Positions 1 to 5,829 of a stretch of 6,302 nucleotides of DNA are shown here, in pieces. The translations under genes were made by a program, and so were the position numbers. The stretch covers positions 1 through 6,302 of the forward strand of contig WTAX01000481.1 of NCBI GenBank assembly GCA_013139395.1, written 5' to 3'. Within the stretch, counting starts at the first letter, position 1, and the number at the start of each line of letters is the position of its first letter. The notes beneath the pieces are model-generated. The model was not told the origin of the DNA, ran no database searches, and was given only the letters and a program-made list of their open reading frames with translations. Origin of the DNA: Gammaproteobacteria bacterium (GTDB lineage: Bacteria > Pseudomonadota > Gammaproteobacteria > GRL18).

Positions 1-74
1 GAATTTGAAGTATATTACATATTAGTTAAGGAAGTGTATCTAATTCTTTATTTTTTCAATCAAATTTACAAAAA

Positions 75-1007
75 ATGTTAAGCTCAGAACAAAAAAAACA
101 AAATGCCTATCAATACTGTATGGCTATTGCCCAAAATCACTACGAAAACTTCCCTGTTGCTTCAAAGCTGCTTAATAAGCAGTTACGTTTTCCTGTTAGC
201 GCAGTCTATGCTTTTGCTCGAAGTGCAGATGATTTTGCTGACGAAGGTGATCTGTCCAAAGAACAAAGACTTTCCTTGTTAGATGAATACAATAATGAAC
301 TGAATGCTATTGAACAACAATTGACACGCTGGTCAGCTAATACGGCAGCTAACCAGCAGCAAGCTTTTTTTCATGATAGTAAAAATATAATATTTATCGC
401 ATTAGCAGATGTCATCCACCAGTTTAAAATACCCGTCAATTTATTTTATGACCTGCTTAAGGCATTTAAGCAGGACGTCATAACCACTCGATATGCTAAT
501 TTTAATGACCTACTGGCCTATTGTCAGTTAAGCGCCAATCCTGTCGGGCGTATACTTTTATATTTAAATAATAGCGTCAGTGAAGAAAACCTCACCTGTT
601 CTGATGCTATCTGTACAGGTTTACAATTGATAAATTTTTATCAGGACATTGCACAGGATATTGATGAAAATGATCGTCTCTACCTGCCGCTTGACGAAAT
701 GAAACAACTTGCTGTAACAGAAAATGACATTAAAGCTCACCTGAACAATAATCAAACACAGGCATTAATTAAACAACAGCTCTTACGCACACAAAGTCTC
801 TATCAGTCAGGCATGCCGCTTTGTTTTAATCTAAGTGGCCGCTTTGCTTTAGAGATCAGTATGATTTATATGGGAGGAAAACTGATTTTAGATAAATTAG
901 AGGCAAATACTAAGACCATTTATCTGCGTCCCAGACTCACTCGTTTTGATAAACTCAAGCTTATCTGGCAAGGACTATTTTTAAAATATTATTTATCAAC
1001 TCATTAA
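75..1007 (+). CDS. hpnC: HpnC-type squalene/hydroxysqualene synthase
   Basis: Trans-isoprenyl diphosphate synthase of the squalene/phytoene synthase family. In the bacterial three-enzyme route, HpnD makes presqualene diphosphate from two farnesyl diphosphates, HpnC turns it into hydroxysqualene, and HpnE reduces that to squalene for hopanoids. Seen in the 310-residue protein: an N-terminal HYENFPVAS block (22-30), the first Asp-rich motif DDFAD (52-56), YCQLSANPVGR (149-159), and the second Asp-rich motif DIAQD (191-195) followed by RLYLP (201-205). HYENFPVAS and SANPVGR point to HpnC rather than HpnD or a phytoene synthase. Length is near or slightly above the family's usual size. The ATG at 75 leaves about 20 residues before the conserved block, as expected, but has no clear Shine-Dalgarno sequence, only an A-rich tract. 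No hpnD or hpnE follows; they may lie upstream or elsewhere. The exact catalytic step is inferred from the family. Confidence 0.9.
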   Translation: MLSSEQKKQNAYQYCMAIAQNHYENFPVASKLLNKQLRFPVSAVYAFARSADDFADEGDLSKEQRLSLLDEYNNELNAIEQQLTRWSANTAANQQQAFFHDSKNIIFIALADVIHQFKIPVNLFYDLLKAFKQDVITTRYANFNDLLAYCQLSANPVGRILLYLNNSVSEENLTCSDAICTGLQLINFYQDIAQDIDENDRLYLPLDEMKQLAVTENDIKAHLNNNQTQALIKQQLLRTQSLYQSGMPLCFNLSGRFALEISMIYMGGKLILDKLEANTKTIYLRPRLTRFDKLKLIWQGLFLKYYLSTH

Positions 1008-1017
1008 TCACTTGCCT

Positions 1018-1048
1018 TTGCATCAACAAAAAAAGACAATATTATAAA
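1018..1048 (+). promoter_or_regulatory. Possible sigma70-type promoter before the sensor gene
   Basis: In the 61-base gap after hpnC, TTGCAT (1018-1023) is followed 16 bases later by TATTAT (1040-1045), a five-of-six match to the -10 consensus and overlapping TATAAA (1043-1048). The -35 match is poor (three of six). Such matches are common in A+T-rich DNA, so this is only a candidate. No terminator hairpin is visible in the gap, so read-through from hpnC is equally possible. Confidence 0.25.
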
Positions 1049-1068
1049 ACATAATCATTTGAAGCCTC

Positions 1069-2700
1069 ATGACAAATACATCGATTAAAAATATCATTTT
1101 TTCTGCTGCATCTGTGCGAAATCGTCTGACCCGTGATTTAACATTACTGGTACTACTGTTAATCTCAGTTTTTCTGGCATTCTCATACTTCTATTCTAAG
1201 CAAATTCAAAATGATATTACTCAGGCCATACTTGCCTCTGCTAAAAACACTGTTATCGATAAAAATCACCGTATACTTGATCCCATCAGCAATAACTTAA
1301 TTTTATCGCGCAAATGGGCTGAACTCGAAACACTCACTCCAGATAAACAAAGCACATTTAATAAGCGTTTTATCCCAGTATTAGAAACATTACCTCAAAT
1401 ATCATCCGTTATTTTAGCCTCATCAAATGGTGATGAGTATTTTTTTACCAAACAAGGTGACAACTGGCTGTCACGTCATATAAATCCTGAAAAATATGGC
1501 AAAAACCAGGCACAATTTCAATTATGGAACAGTAATAATAAATCGATTAAACGCTGGCAGGAAGAAACTCATTACCAATCTAAAAATCGTCCCTGGTATA
1601 CGCTGGGTTTAAGCACTGATAATAAATTTCCCATAAAATGGACCACACCCTATAGTTTTTATACCCAGCAAATTCCTGGCGTGACCGGTGTGTCCAGTTG
1701 GCAGGATAAAGCAGGTGTCCGCTTTATACTGGCCTTTGATATATCACTCAGTGATATTGCAAAATCATTGTCAACCATCAATGTCAGTAAAGATGACATT
1801 GCTTTTCTCATTAGTCCTAAAGGTGAAGTGATTTTACCACCCGGTAATAAACATATAATTAAAGGTTCTTCGGATAAAGGAAGCCTGTATGTTCCCGGTG
1901 ATGATCATAGCAGCTATATCATCTTTGATTCTGTTAATAACTGGTTAATTAACCATAGCAAACTGGATCAGCCCGCTAGTTTTTCACGTAATGGCAAACT
2001 ATGGTGGTACAAGGTCTTTACTTTAGATACCTATCATAATTCTATTTATGCCGGCGTCATCGTTCCGGAAAAAGAATTACTCGATATTATGAGTGAAAAT
2101 ATGACCTTTATCCTCAGCGCAATTGCCATTCTTATTATTCTGGCATTGACTATGGCCAATATTTTAGTTAAAAAATATGCTCATCAACTCAAGGATGTTC
2201 CTAAAACCAGTATTTTATCTCAGGATTTCACTAATGAAATTTATAATCTCCTCCATCTTGGAGAAAGTGAAACACTGGAATTTAAATCAACTATGAGGAA
2301 AAACCTTAAAACCGGTAAAAATGGTAAAGAAATTGAAATTGCCTGGTTAAAAGGCTTAGTGGGATTTATGAATACTCACGGCGGGATTCTATTAATTGGT
2401 GTCGATGATGATGCTAATATTCTCGGCATTGACAATGATGAGTTTGAAAATGAAGACAAGATCCTGCTGCATTTTAAAAACCTGTTAAGTCAGCATATAG
2501 GTTTAGAATTTTCCAATTACATTAACCTTATTATCAATCAAATTGAGGGTAAAACAGTTTTAGTCATTGAGTGTGAACGAGCAGACAGGCCAGCATTTTT
2601 ATACCATAAAAATAGTGAAGATTTTTATATTCGCAGCGGCCCTGCAAGTGTTAAGTTAAGTATCAGCAAGGTATTAAAGTACGTCAAATACCGTTATTAA
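1069..2700 (+). CDS. Membrane Cache-like sensor with C-terminal AlbA_2 domain
   Basis: 543-residue predicted inner-membrane protein. Seen in order: a short cytoplasmic N-terminus; a hydrophobic helix at about 25-43; a soluble region of about 300 residues (44-345) with a Cache-like RPWY (174-177) and a later WTTPYSFY (191-198); a second hydrophobic helix at about 346-366; then a cytoplasmic tail. The tail (about 395-535) has hallmarks of the Schlafen/AlbA_2 fold (Pfam AlbA_2): ETLEFK (401-406), a NTHGG-LLIGVDDD block (435-448), RPAF (507-510) and YIRSGPAS (520-527). Cache domains usually bind small extracellular ligands; AlbA_2 domains are linked to nucleic-acid or nucleotide binding. I infer a one-protein sensor passing an outside signal to an AlbA_2 output; ligand and output are unknown. 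No kinase, GGDEF, HAMP or methyl-accepting region is present, nor the C-terminal ATPase-like and winged-helix parts often found after AlbA_2. The ATG at 1069 has only a weak GAAG upstream, but it places the first helix normally. Confidence 0.85.
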   Translation: MTNTSIKNIIFSAASVRNRLTRDLTLLVLLLISVFLAFSYFYSKQIQNDITQAILASAKNTVIDKNHRILDPISNNLILSRKWAELETLTPDKQSTFNKRFIPVLETLPQISSVILASSNGDEYFFTKQGDNWLSRHINPEKYGKNQAQFQLWNSNNKSIKRWQEETHYQSKNRPWYTLGLSTDNKFPIKWTTPYSFYTQQIPGVTGVSSWQDKAGVRFILAFDISLSDIAKSLSTINVSKDDIAFLISPKGEVILPPGNKHIIKGSSDKGSLYVPGDDHSSYIIFDSVNNWLINHSKLDQPASFSRNGKLWWYKVFTLDTYHNSIYAGVIVPEKELLDIMSENMTFILSAIAILIILALTMANILVKKYAHQLKDVPKTSILSQDFTNEIYNLLHLGESETLEFKSTMRKNLKTGKNGKEIEIAWLKGLVGFMNTHGGILLIGVDDDANILGIDNDEFENEDKILLHFKNLLSQHIGLEFSNYINLIINQIEGKTVLVIECERADRPAFLYHKNSEDFYIRSGPASVKLSISKVLKYVKYRY

Positions 2701-2709
2701 GGAGTGATA

Positions 2710-2731
2710 GCGTTAAGCGTTAAGCGTTAAG
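2710..2731. repeat. Tandem 7-base repeat, three copies
   Basis: GCGTTAA occurs three times head to tail (2710-2716, 2717-2723, 2724-2730) followed by the first G of a fourth copy, starting nine bases after the stop codon of the sensor gene. Each TTAAGCGTTAA can form only a 4-bp stem, so this is not a convincing terminator. The rest of the convergent spacer to 2820 is an A-rich stretch (2731-2763) and a pyrimidine-rich stretch with GCCTTT words (2781-2807). I see no strong bidirectional terminator there. Confidence 0.9.
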
Positions 2732-2820
2732 AAAAATAAAAGAAAAAGTTATAAATAAAATAGAGGTCAGTGTTGTGGTTGCCTTTCCTTTTGCCTTTGC
2801 CCTTTTCTGAACGCTCAAAG

Positions 2821-3087
2821 CTATACATCTTCAAAATCCATCTGAATACCAACTGCCATGCCCGCTCTGGAAAACTTGCCATGATATTTGCGAGCTTTTT
2901 CCAGATCGCTGGTTTTTTTAATGACGAGACGACAGACTTGATCACTGAAGAATTTTTTATCAACCTCATCTGTTGATAAACGGGTAATATGCGCTAAATT
3001 TTCCAACACTTGCTTTTTATCAAAGCCAGTAATAATCTCACCCATAAATACAACAGAATAATTGACTTCTTTATCAATCGAAGACAC
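2821..3087 (-). CDS. Small conserved-looking protein of unknown function
   Basis: Predicted soluble protein of 88 residues, 90 if read from an upstream TTG (3091-3093). Near its start it has YSVVFMGEIITGFD, then a helix-like VLENLAHITRLSTDEVDKKF, an RLVIKK strand, and a helix around LEKARKYHGKFSRAGM. This alternation resembles a small alpha/beta domain I recall from gammaproteobacterial hypothetical proteins (pattern V-F-x-G-E-I-x-x-G-F-D, then V-I-K-K and A-x-K-Y), sometimes the N-terminal part of longer proteins; I cannot name the family firmly. There is no signal peptide or membrane helix. I chose the GTG at 3085-3087 because AAGGAAG lies six bases upstream of it, whereas the same site directly abuts the TTG. 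The gene converges on the sensor gene and diverges from pssA. Overlapping frames on the other strand show no domain-like pattern. Stop codon is TAG. Confidence 0.75.
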   Translation of the reverse strand: MSSIDKEVNYSVVFMGEIITGFDKKQVLENLAHITRLSTDEVDKKFFSDQVCRLVIKKTSDLEKARKYHGKFSRAGMAVGIQMDFEDV

Positions 3088-3093
3088 TGACAA

Positions 3094-3100
3094 CTTCCTT
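3094..3100 (-). promoter_or_regulatory. Ribosome binding site deciding the GTG start
   Basis: On the minus strand this reads AAGGAAG, the clearest Shine-Dalgarno match in the window. Spacing is zero bases to TTG (3091-3093) but six bases to GTG (3085-3087), so it favours the GTG as the real start of the small protein gene. Confidence 0.7.
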
Positions 3101-3115
3101 ATAATTAGTCTATTA

Positions 3116-3132
3116 AGCTTTCAATTGAAGCT
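3116..3132. promoter_or_regulatory. Imperfect dyad upstream of small gene
   Basis: The sequence AGCT-T-TCAATTGA-AGCT is a palindrome with one extra T. It sits about 16 bases upstream of the ribosome binding site of the minus-strand gene, where a repressor could act on its promoter. It is short and A+T-rich, so chance is a real alternative and no regulator is indicated. Confidence 0.2.
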
Positions 3133-3150
3133 CATAATTGTTGTTTGTTT

Positions 3151-3299
3151 GTAACTATTCAGTGTGTATTCCTAAATAACGCATGTTAAGCCCATGGTCA
3201 CTTATTTTTCTAACTTTGAGAACTCGCTGCGCTCAAACAATCAAAGTCAGAAAAATAAGCAACCACAGGCTTTTTGTAAATAACACGCTGAATAGTTAC
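3151..3299. mobile_element. MITE-like nested palindromic element, 149 bp
   Basis: The ends form a terminal inverted repeat: GTAACTATTCAG (3151-3162) pairs perfectly with CTGAATAGTTAC (3288-3299). The pairing continues for five more bases with one T-G wobble (17 positions, to 3167 and 3283). Inside lies a second, longer hairpin (3188-3272) around the core AACTCGCTGCGCTCAAACA (3221-3239). No protein is encoded. Small size, terminal inverted repeats and intergenic position fit a MITE or a similar dispersed palindromic repeat. The GTAA end resembles ends I recall for IS66-type elements, but that link is tentative. The flanking eight bases (GTTTGTTT at 3143-3150, TTTATTTT at 3300-3307) agree at only five positions, so no target duplication can be claimed. 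It occupies most of the space between the divergent small gene and pssA, and its right end is 73 bases from the pssA start. Confidence 0.6.
3188..3272. repeat. Long inner hairpin of the palindromic element
   Basis: Arms 3188-3219 and 3241-3272 pair over 32 positions with a 21-base loop (3220-3240). The innermost 19 positions (3201-3219 with 3241-3259) have one mismatch. In the whole stem there are five mismatches (3193/3267, 3194/3266, 3199/3261, 3200/3260, 3212/3248), all A opposite C on the plus strand. Within the loop side, TTTGAG (3215-3220) can instead pair with CTCAAA (3232-3237), giving an alternative, shorter stem. There is no T tract directly after the stem on either strand, so a simple intrinsic terminator is not indicated. 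Confidence 0.85.
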
Positions 3300-3372
3300 T
3301 TTATTTTTACATTTTGTCAGTGGCGATACATCAGCCTGGCAACTAAGTTGATTAATATAAAAGTATAAAAAG

Positions 3373-4185
3373 ATGGATAATAAAACCACTTCAAACGAAG
3401 ATGAAGATCAAAAGCAGGCAGAAAATGCTAAGCATTTGAATTCAGAAACAGTAAAATCCTCAAAGAGACGAGGCATTTATCTATTACCTAATTTATTAAC
3501 CACAGGCGCACTTTTTGCCGGGTTTTATGCTGTTATTGCTGCTATGAATGGTCAATTTGAAGGTGCTGCTCTGGCTATTTTTATTGCTATGATTCTGGAT
3601 GGCCTGGATGGCCGTGTGGCGCGAATGACCAATACACAAAGTGATTTTGGTGCAGAATATGACAGTTTATCTGATATGATTTCATTTGGTATTGCACCGG
3701 CTCTGATTATGTATACCTGGTCATTATCTTCACTGGGTAAAATTGGCTGGATTGCTTCATTTATATATGTTGTCGGTGCTGCTTTACGTCTGGCTCGTTT
3801 TAATACTCAAATTGGCAGCGCTGATAAACGTTATTTTCAGGGACTTGCCAGTCCTGCGGCGGCCGGGTTTATTGTTGGTTTTGTCTGGTTATGTGCTGAA
3901 AATAAAATTTCTGGTAATAGTTTAAGTTATCTTGTGCTTTTATTCACAGTTGGCGCAGGTTTGCTGATGGTCAGTAATGTAAAGTATCGTAGTTTTAAAG
4001 ATCTTGATCTAAAAAATAAAGTCCCTTTTGTCGGCATGTTAATAATGGTCCTGGTTTTTATTACCATCGTTTACCAGCCGCCATTTGTTTTATTCTCTAT
4101 TTTTGCCTTATATACATTTTCTGGTTTGTTTGGCTATTTAATTAGAAAATTAAGAAAAAAACCAACACAGGATAAGGTAGAGTAA
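3373..4185 (+). CDS. pssA: CDP-diacylglycerol-serine O-phosphatidyltransferase (PssA)
   Basis: Integral membrane enzyme that transfers a phosphatidyl group from CDP-diacylglycerol to L-serine, giving phosphatidylserine, the precursor of phosphatidylethanolamine. The 270-residue protein carries a complete CDP-alcohol phosphatidyltransferase motif: D79-G80-x2-A83-R84-x8-G93-x3-D97-x3-D101, with D76 three residues before D79. These aspartates bind the metal and substrate in the family. About seven or eight hydrophobic segments span residues 35-255. Residues 1-32 are a hydrophilic, Lys/Glu/Asn-rich cytoplasmic extension. It belongs to the membrane-embedded type, not the phospholipase-D-like peripheral enzyme of E. 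coli. The LPNLLTTGALFAGFYA block (38-53) is typical of the family's first helix. The ATG at 3373 has a poor ribosome site (AAAAAG). leuA follows after 87 bases; pssA-leuA adjacency, often with ilvC before them, is familiar in beta- and gammaproteobacteria. Here the palindromic element and a divergent gene precede it instead. Confidence 0.95.
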   Translation: MDNKTTSNEDEDQKQAENAKHLNSETVKSSKRRGIYLLPNLLTTGALFAGFYAVIAAMNGQFEGAALAIFIAMILDGLDGRVARMTNTQSDFGAEYDSLSDMISFGIAPALIMYTWSLSSLGKIGWIASFIYVVGAALRLARFNTQIGSADKRYFQGLASPAAAGFIVGFVWLCAENKISGNSLSYLVLLFTVGAGLLMVSNVKYRSFKDLDLKNKVPFVGMLIMVLVFITIVYQPPFVLFSIFALYTFSGLFGYLIRKLRKKPTQDKVE

Positions 4186-4188
4186 TAG

Positions 4189-4239
4189 ATAAGTCTCAAC
4201 TCTATACTCTTAACTCTACTCACCCATTTATGCTTATAA
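4189..4239 (+). other. Leucine-rich start-less frame ahead of leuA
   Basis: Between pssA and leuA, the frame from 4189 to the TAA at 4237-4239 reads ISLNSILLTLLTHLCL, with seven leucines in 16 codons, ending 33 bases before the leuA ATG. A leucine-rich leader peptide is the classic sensor of leu-operon attenuation. Against this, the frame has no ATG, GTG or TTG and follows pssA's stop in phase (TAA, then TAG), and no good terminator hairpin follows. The leucines may simply reflect the repeated ACTCTA/CTC words. Recorded as a weak candidate only. Confidence 0.15.
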
Positions 4240-4272
4240 CTTATTGAAAAAAAGTTACCTGGAACGAACACT

Positions 4273-5808
4273 ATGTCTGATAAATTAATAATATTTGATA
4301 CCACCTTGCGTGATGGTGAACAAAGCCCTGGTGCATCAATGACCAAAGAAGAAAAGATCCGCATTGCCAAAGTACTCGAACGCATGAAAGTTGATGTGAT
4401 CGAAGCGGGCTTCCCCATTGCCAGTCCCGGTGACTTTGAATCAGTCAAAGCCGTTGCTGAGAGCATCAAAGACAGTACCGTTTGTGGTCTTGCCCGAGCT
4501 TTGGATAAAGATATTGATAGAGCAGGAGAGGCATTAAAAGGTGCAAATTCGTCAAGAATTCATACTTTTATAGCGACATCACCTATTCACATGGAAAAGA
4601 AACTGCGCATGTCACCCGATCAGGTGGTAGAGCAGGCGGTAGCTGCTGTTAAACGAGCACGTCAGCATACAGACAATGTTGAATTTTCACCAGAGGATGC
4701 AGGGCGTTCAGAACTGGATTTCTTATGTCGAGTGATAGAAGCCGTTATTGATGCCGGTGCCACGACCATTAACATCCCTGATACGGTGGGATATAACATT
4801 CCTCATCAGTTTGGTTCTTTGTTAAATAACTTACTGACTAAGATCCCTAATTCAGATAAAGCCATTTTCTCAGTCCATTGTCATAACGATCTAGGCCTTG
4901 CTGTTGCTAACTCATTGTCTGCTGTATTAAATGGTGCACGCCAGGTTGAATGCACTATTAATGGCCTGGGGGAACGAGCCGGTAATGCTTCTTTAGAAGA
5001 AGTGGTTATGGCTGTACGTACGCGTCAGGATGTTTTTACCTGTGATACGACACTCGATACTAGACAAATAGTATCTGCTTCTCGCCTTGTCGCTAGTATT
5101 ACCGGTTTTCCAGTACAGCCTAACAAAGCCATTGTCGGTGCTAATGCCTTTGCCCATGAATCAGGCATTCATCAGGATGGCGTCCTTAAAAATCGTGAAA
5201 CATATGAGATCATGCTCGCAGAAGATGTGGGCTGGACTGAAAATCATATTATCTTAGGTAAGCATTCCGGGCGCAGTGCTTTAAAAAGCCGTTTAAAGGA
5301 CTTGGGAATAGAATTCAAATCAGAAGAAAGTCTGAATCAGGCCTTTGCCCGATTTAAAGATCTGGCTGATAAAAAACACGAGATCTTTGATGATGATTTG
5401 CAGGCCTTAGTTTCTGAAACAACTGCATCTAGTCATGATGAACATATCAAGTTAGTGTCTTTAAAAGTGTGCTCCGAAACCGGTGAAATACCTAATGCCA
5501 ATGTAACTTTGAATGTTGATGGACAAGAAGAGTCTGCTGATTCAGAAGGCGGTGGCCCTGTTGATGCTGCTTTTAAAGCTATTGAAAAAATTATTAATAG
5601 TAAAGCAGAGTTAAAATTATATTCGGTTAATAATATCACCAGTGGTACAGATGCATTGGGTGAAGTGACAGTACGACTTGAAAAGTCAAAGCGTATTGTT
5701 AATGGACAGGGCGCAGATACAGATATCGTTATTGCTTCAGTTAAATCTTATATCAATGCTTTAAACAAACTTATTCAGGCAGATGAACGGGCTCATCCCC
5801 AGCTTTAA
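4273..5808 (+). CDS. leuA: 2-isopropylmalate synthase (LeuA)
   Basis: Cytoplasmic enzyme for the first committed step of leucine synthesis: acetyl-CoA plus 3-methyl-2-oxobutanoate gives 2-isopropylmalate. The 511-residue length is normal for the bacterial long form. The N-terminal TIM-barrel begins with [16 protein letters not shown] (8-23), where R13 and D14 are the catalytic arginine and a metal ligand. The other metal ligands are H202 and H204 in SVHCHNDLG (200-208) and N238 in GERAGNAS (233-240). HESGIHQDG (295-303) carries the catalytic His/Glu pair of the linker region. The C-terminal part (about 390-505), with [12 protein letters not shown] (426-437) and [13 protein letters not shown] (457-469), is the LeuA dimer domain that binds leucine for feedback inhibition in the family. 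All key residues are present, so the enzyme should be active. A TGGA (4260-4263) nine bases before the ATG may serve as ribosome site. It probably shares a transcript with pssA. Confidence 0.97.
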   Translation: MSDKLIIFDTTLRDGEQSPGASMTKEEKIRIAKVLERMKVDVIEAGFPIASPGDFESVKAVAESIKDSTVCGLARALDKDIDRAGEALKGANSSRIHTFIATSPIHMEKKLRMSPDQVVEQAVAAVKRARQHTDNVEFSPEDAGRSELDFLCRVIEAVIDAGATTINIPDTVGYNIPHQFGSLLNNLLTKIPNSDKAIFSVHCHNDLGLAVANSLSAVLNGARQVECTINGLGERAGNASLEEVVMAVRTRQDVFTCDTTLDTRQIVSASRLVASITGFPVQPNKAIVGANAFAHESGIHQDGVLKNRETYEIMLAEDVGWTENHIILGKHSGRSALKSRLKDLGIEFKSEESLNQAFARFKDLADKKHEIFDDDLQALVSETTASSHDEHIKLVSLKVCSETGEIPNANVTLNVDGQEESADSEGGGPVDAAFKAIEKIINSKAELKLYSVNNITSGTDALGEVTVRLEKSKRIVNGQGADTDIVIASVKSYINALNKLIQADERAHPQL

Positions 5809-5829
5809 TTTGCATGAGTTTTTATTGAG

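Noticed and set aside
1..81. Frame open from the window start to TAA at 79-81, overlapping the hpnC start, as the tail of an upstream gene
   Set aside because: Only 26 codons, A+T-rich and hydrophobic by composition, with nothing recognisable. Chance is likely, though a gene tail cannot be excluded.
2807..2820. Possible fragment of the palindromic element (CTGAACGCTCAAAG) before the small gene's stop
   Set aside because: Only a short resemblance to the element's core and no inverted-repeat partner.
2727..2976. Open frames on both strands in the convergent spacer and across the small minus-strand gene
   Set aside because: Low-complexity products (for example KGKGKRKG) without domain pattern; the minus frame ending at 2821 is the one with a protein-like sequence and a good ribosome site.
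3143..3307. 8-base target duplication flanking the palindromic element
   Set aside because: GTTTGTTT and TTTATTTT match at only five of eight positions in T-rich sequence, which is not evidence.
3183..3368. 61-codon plus-strand frame inside the palindromic element
   Set aside because: It runs through both arms of the inner hairpin and has no ribosome site; the DNA structure explains the region better.
4230..4247. ATG-initiated mini-frame (MLITY) as a leu leader peptide
   Set aside because: Five codons with one leucine and no ribosome site.
4237..4257. Attenuator or terminator hairpin before leuA
   Set aside because: Six A+T-rich pairs with a nine-base loop and no following T tract; too weak.
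4134..4469. 111-codon minus-strand frame over the pssA-leuA junction
   Set aside because: Antisense to two well-identified genes and with no recognisable features.
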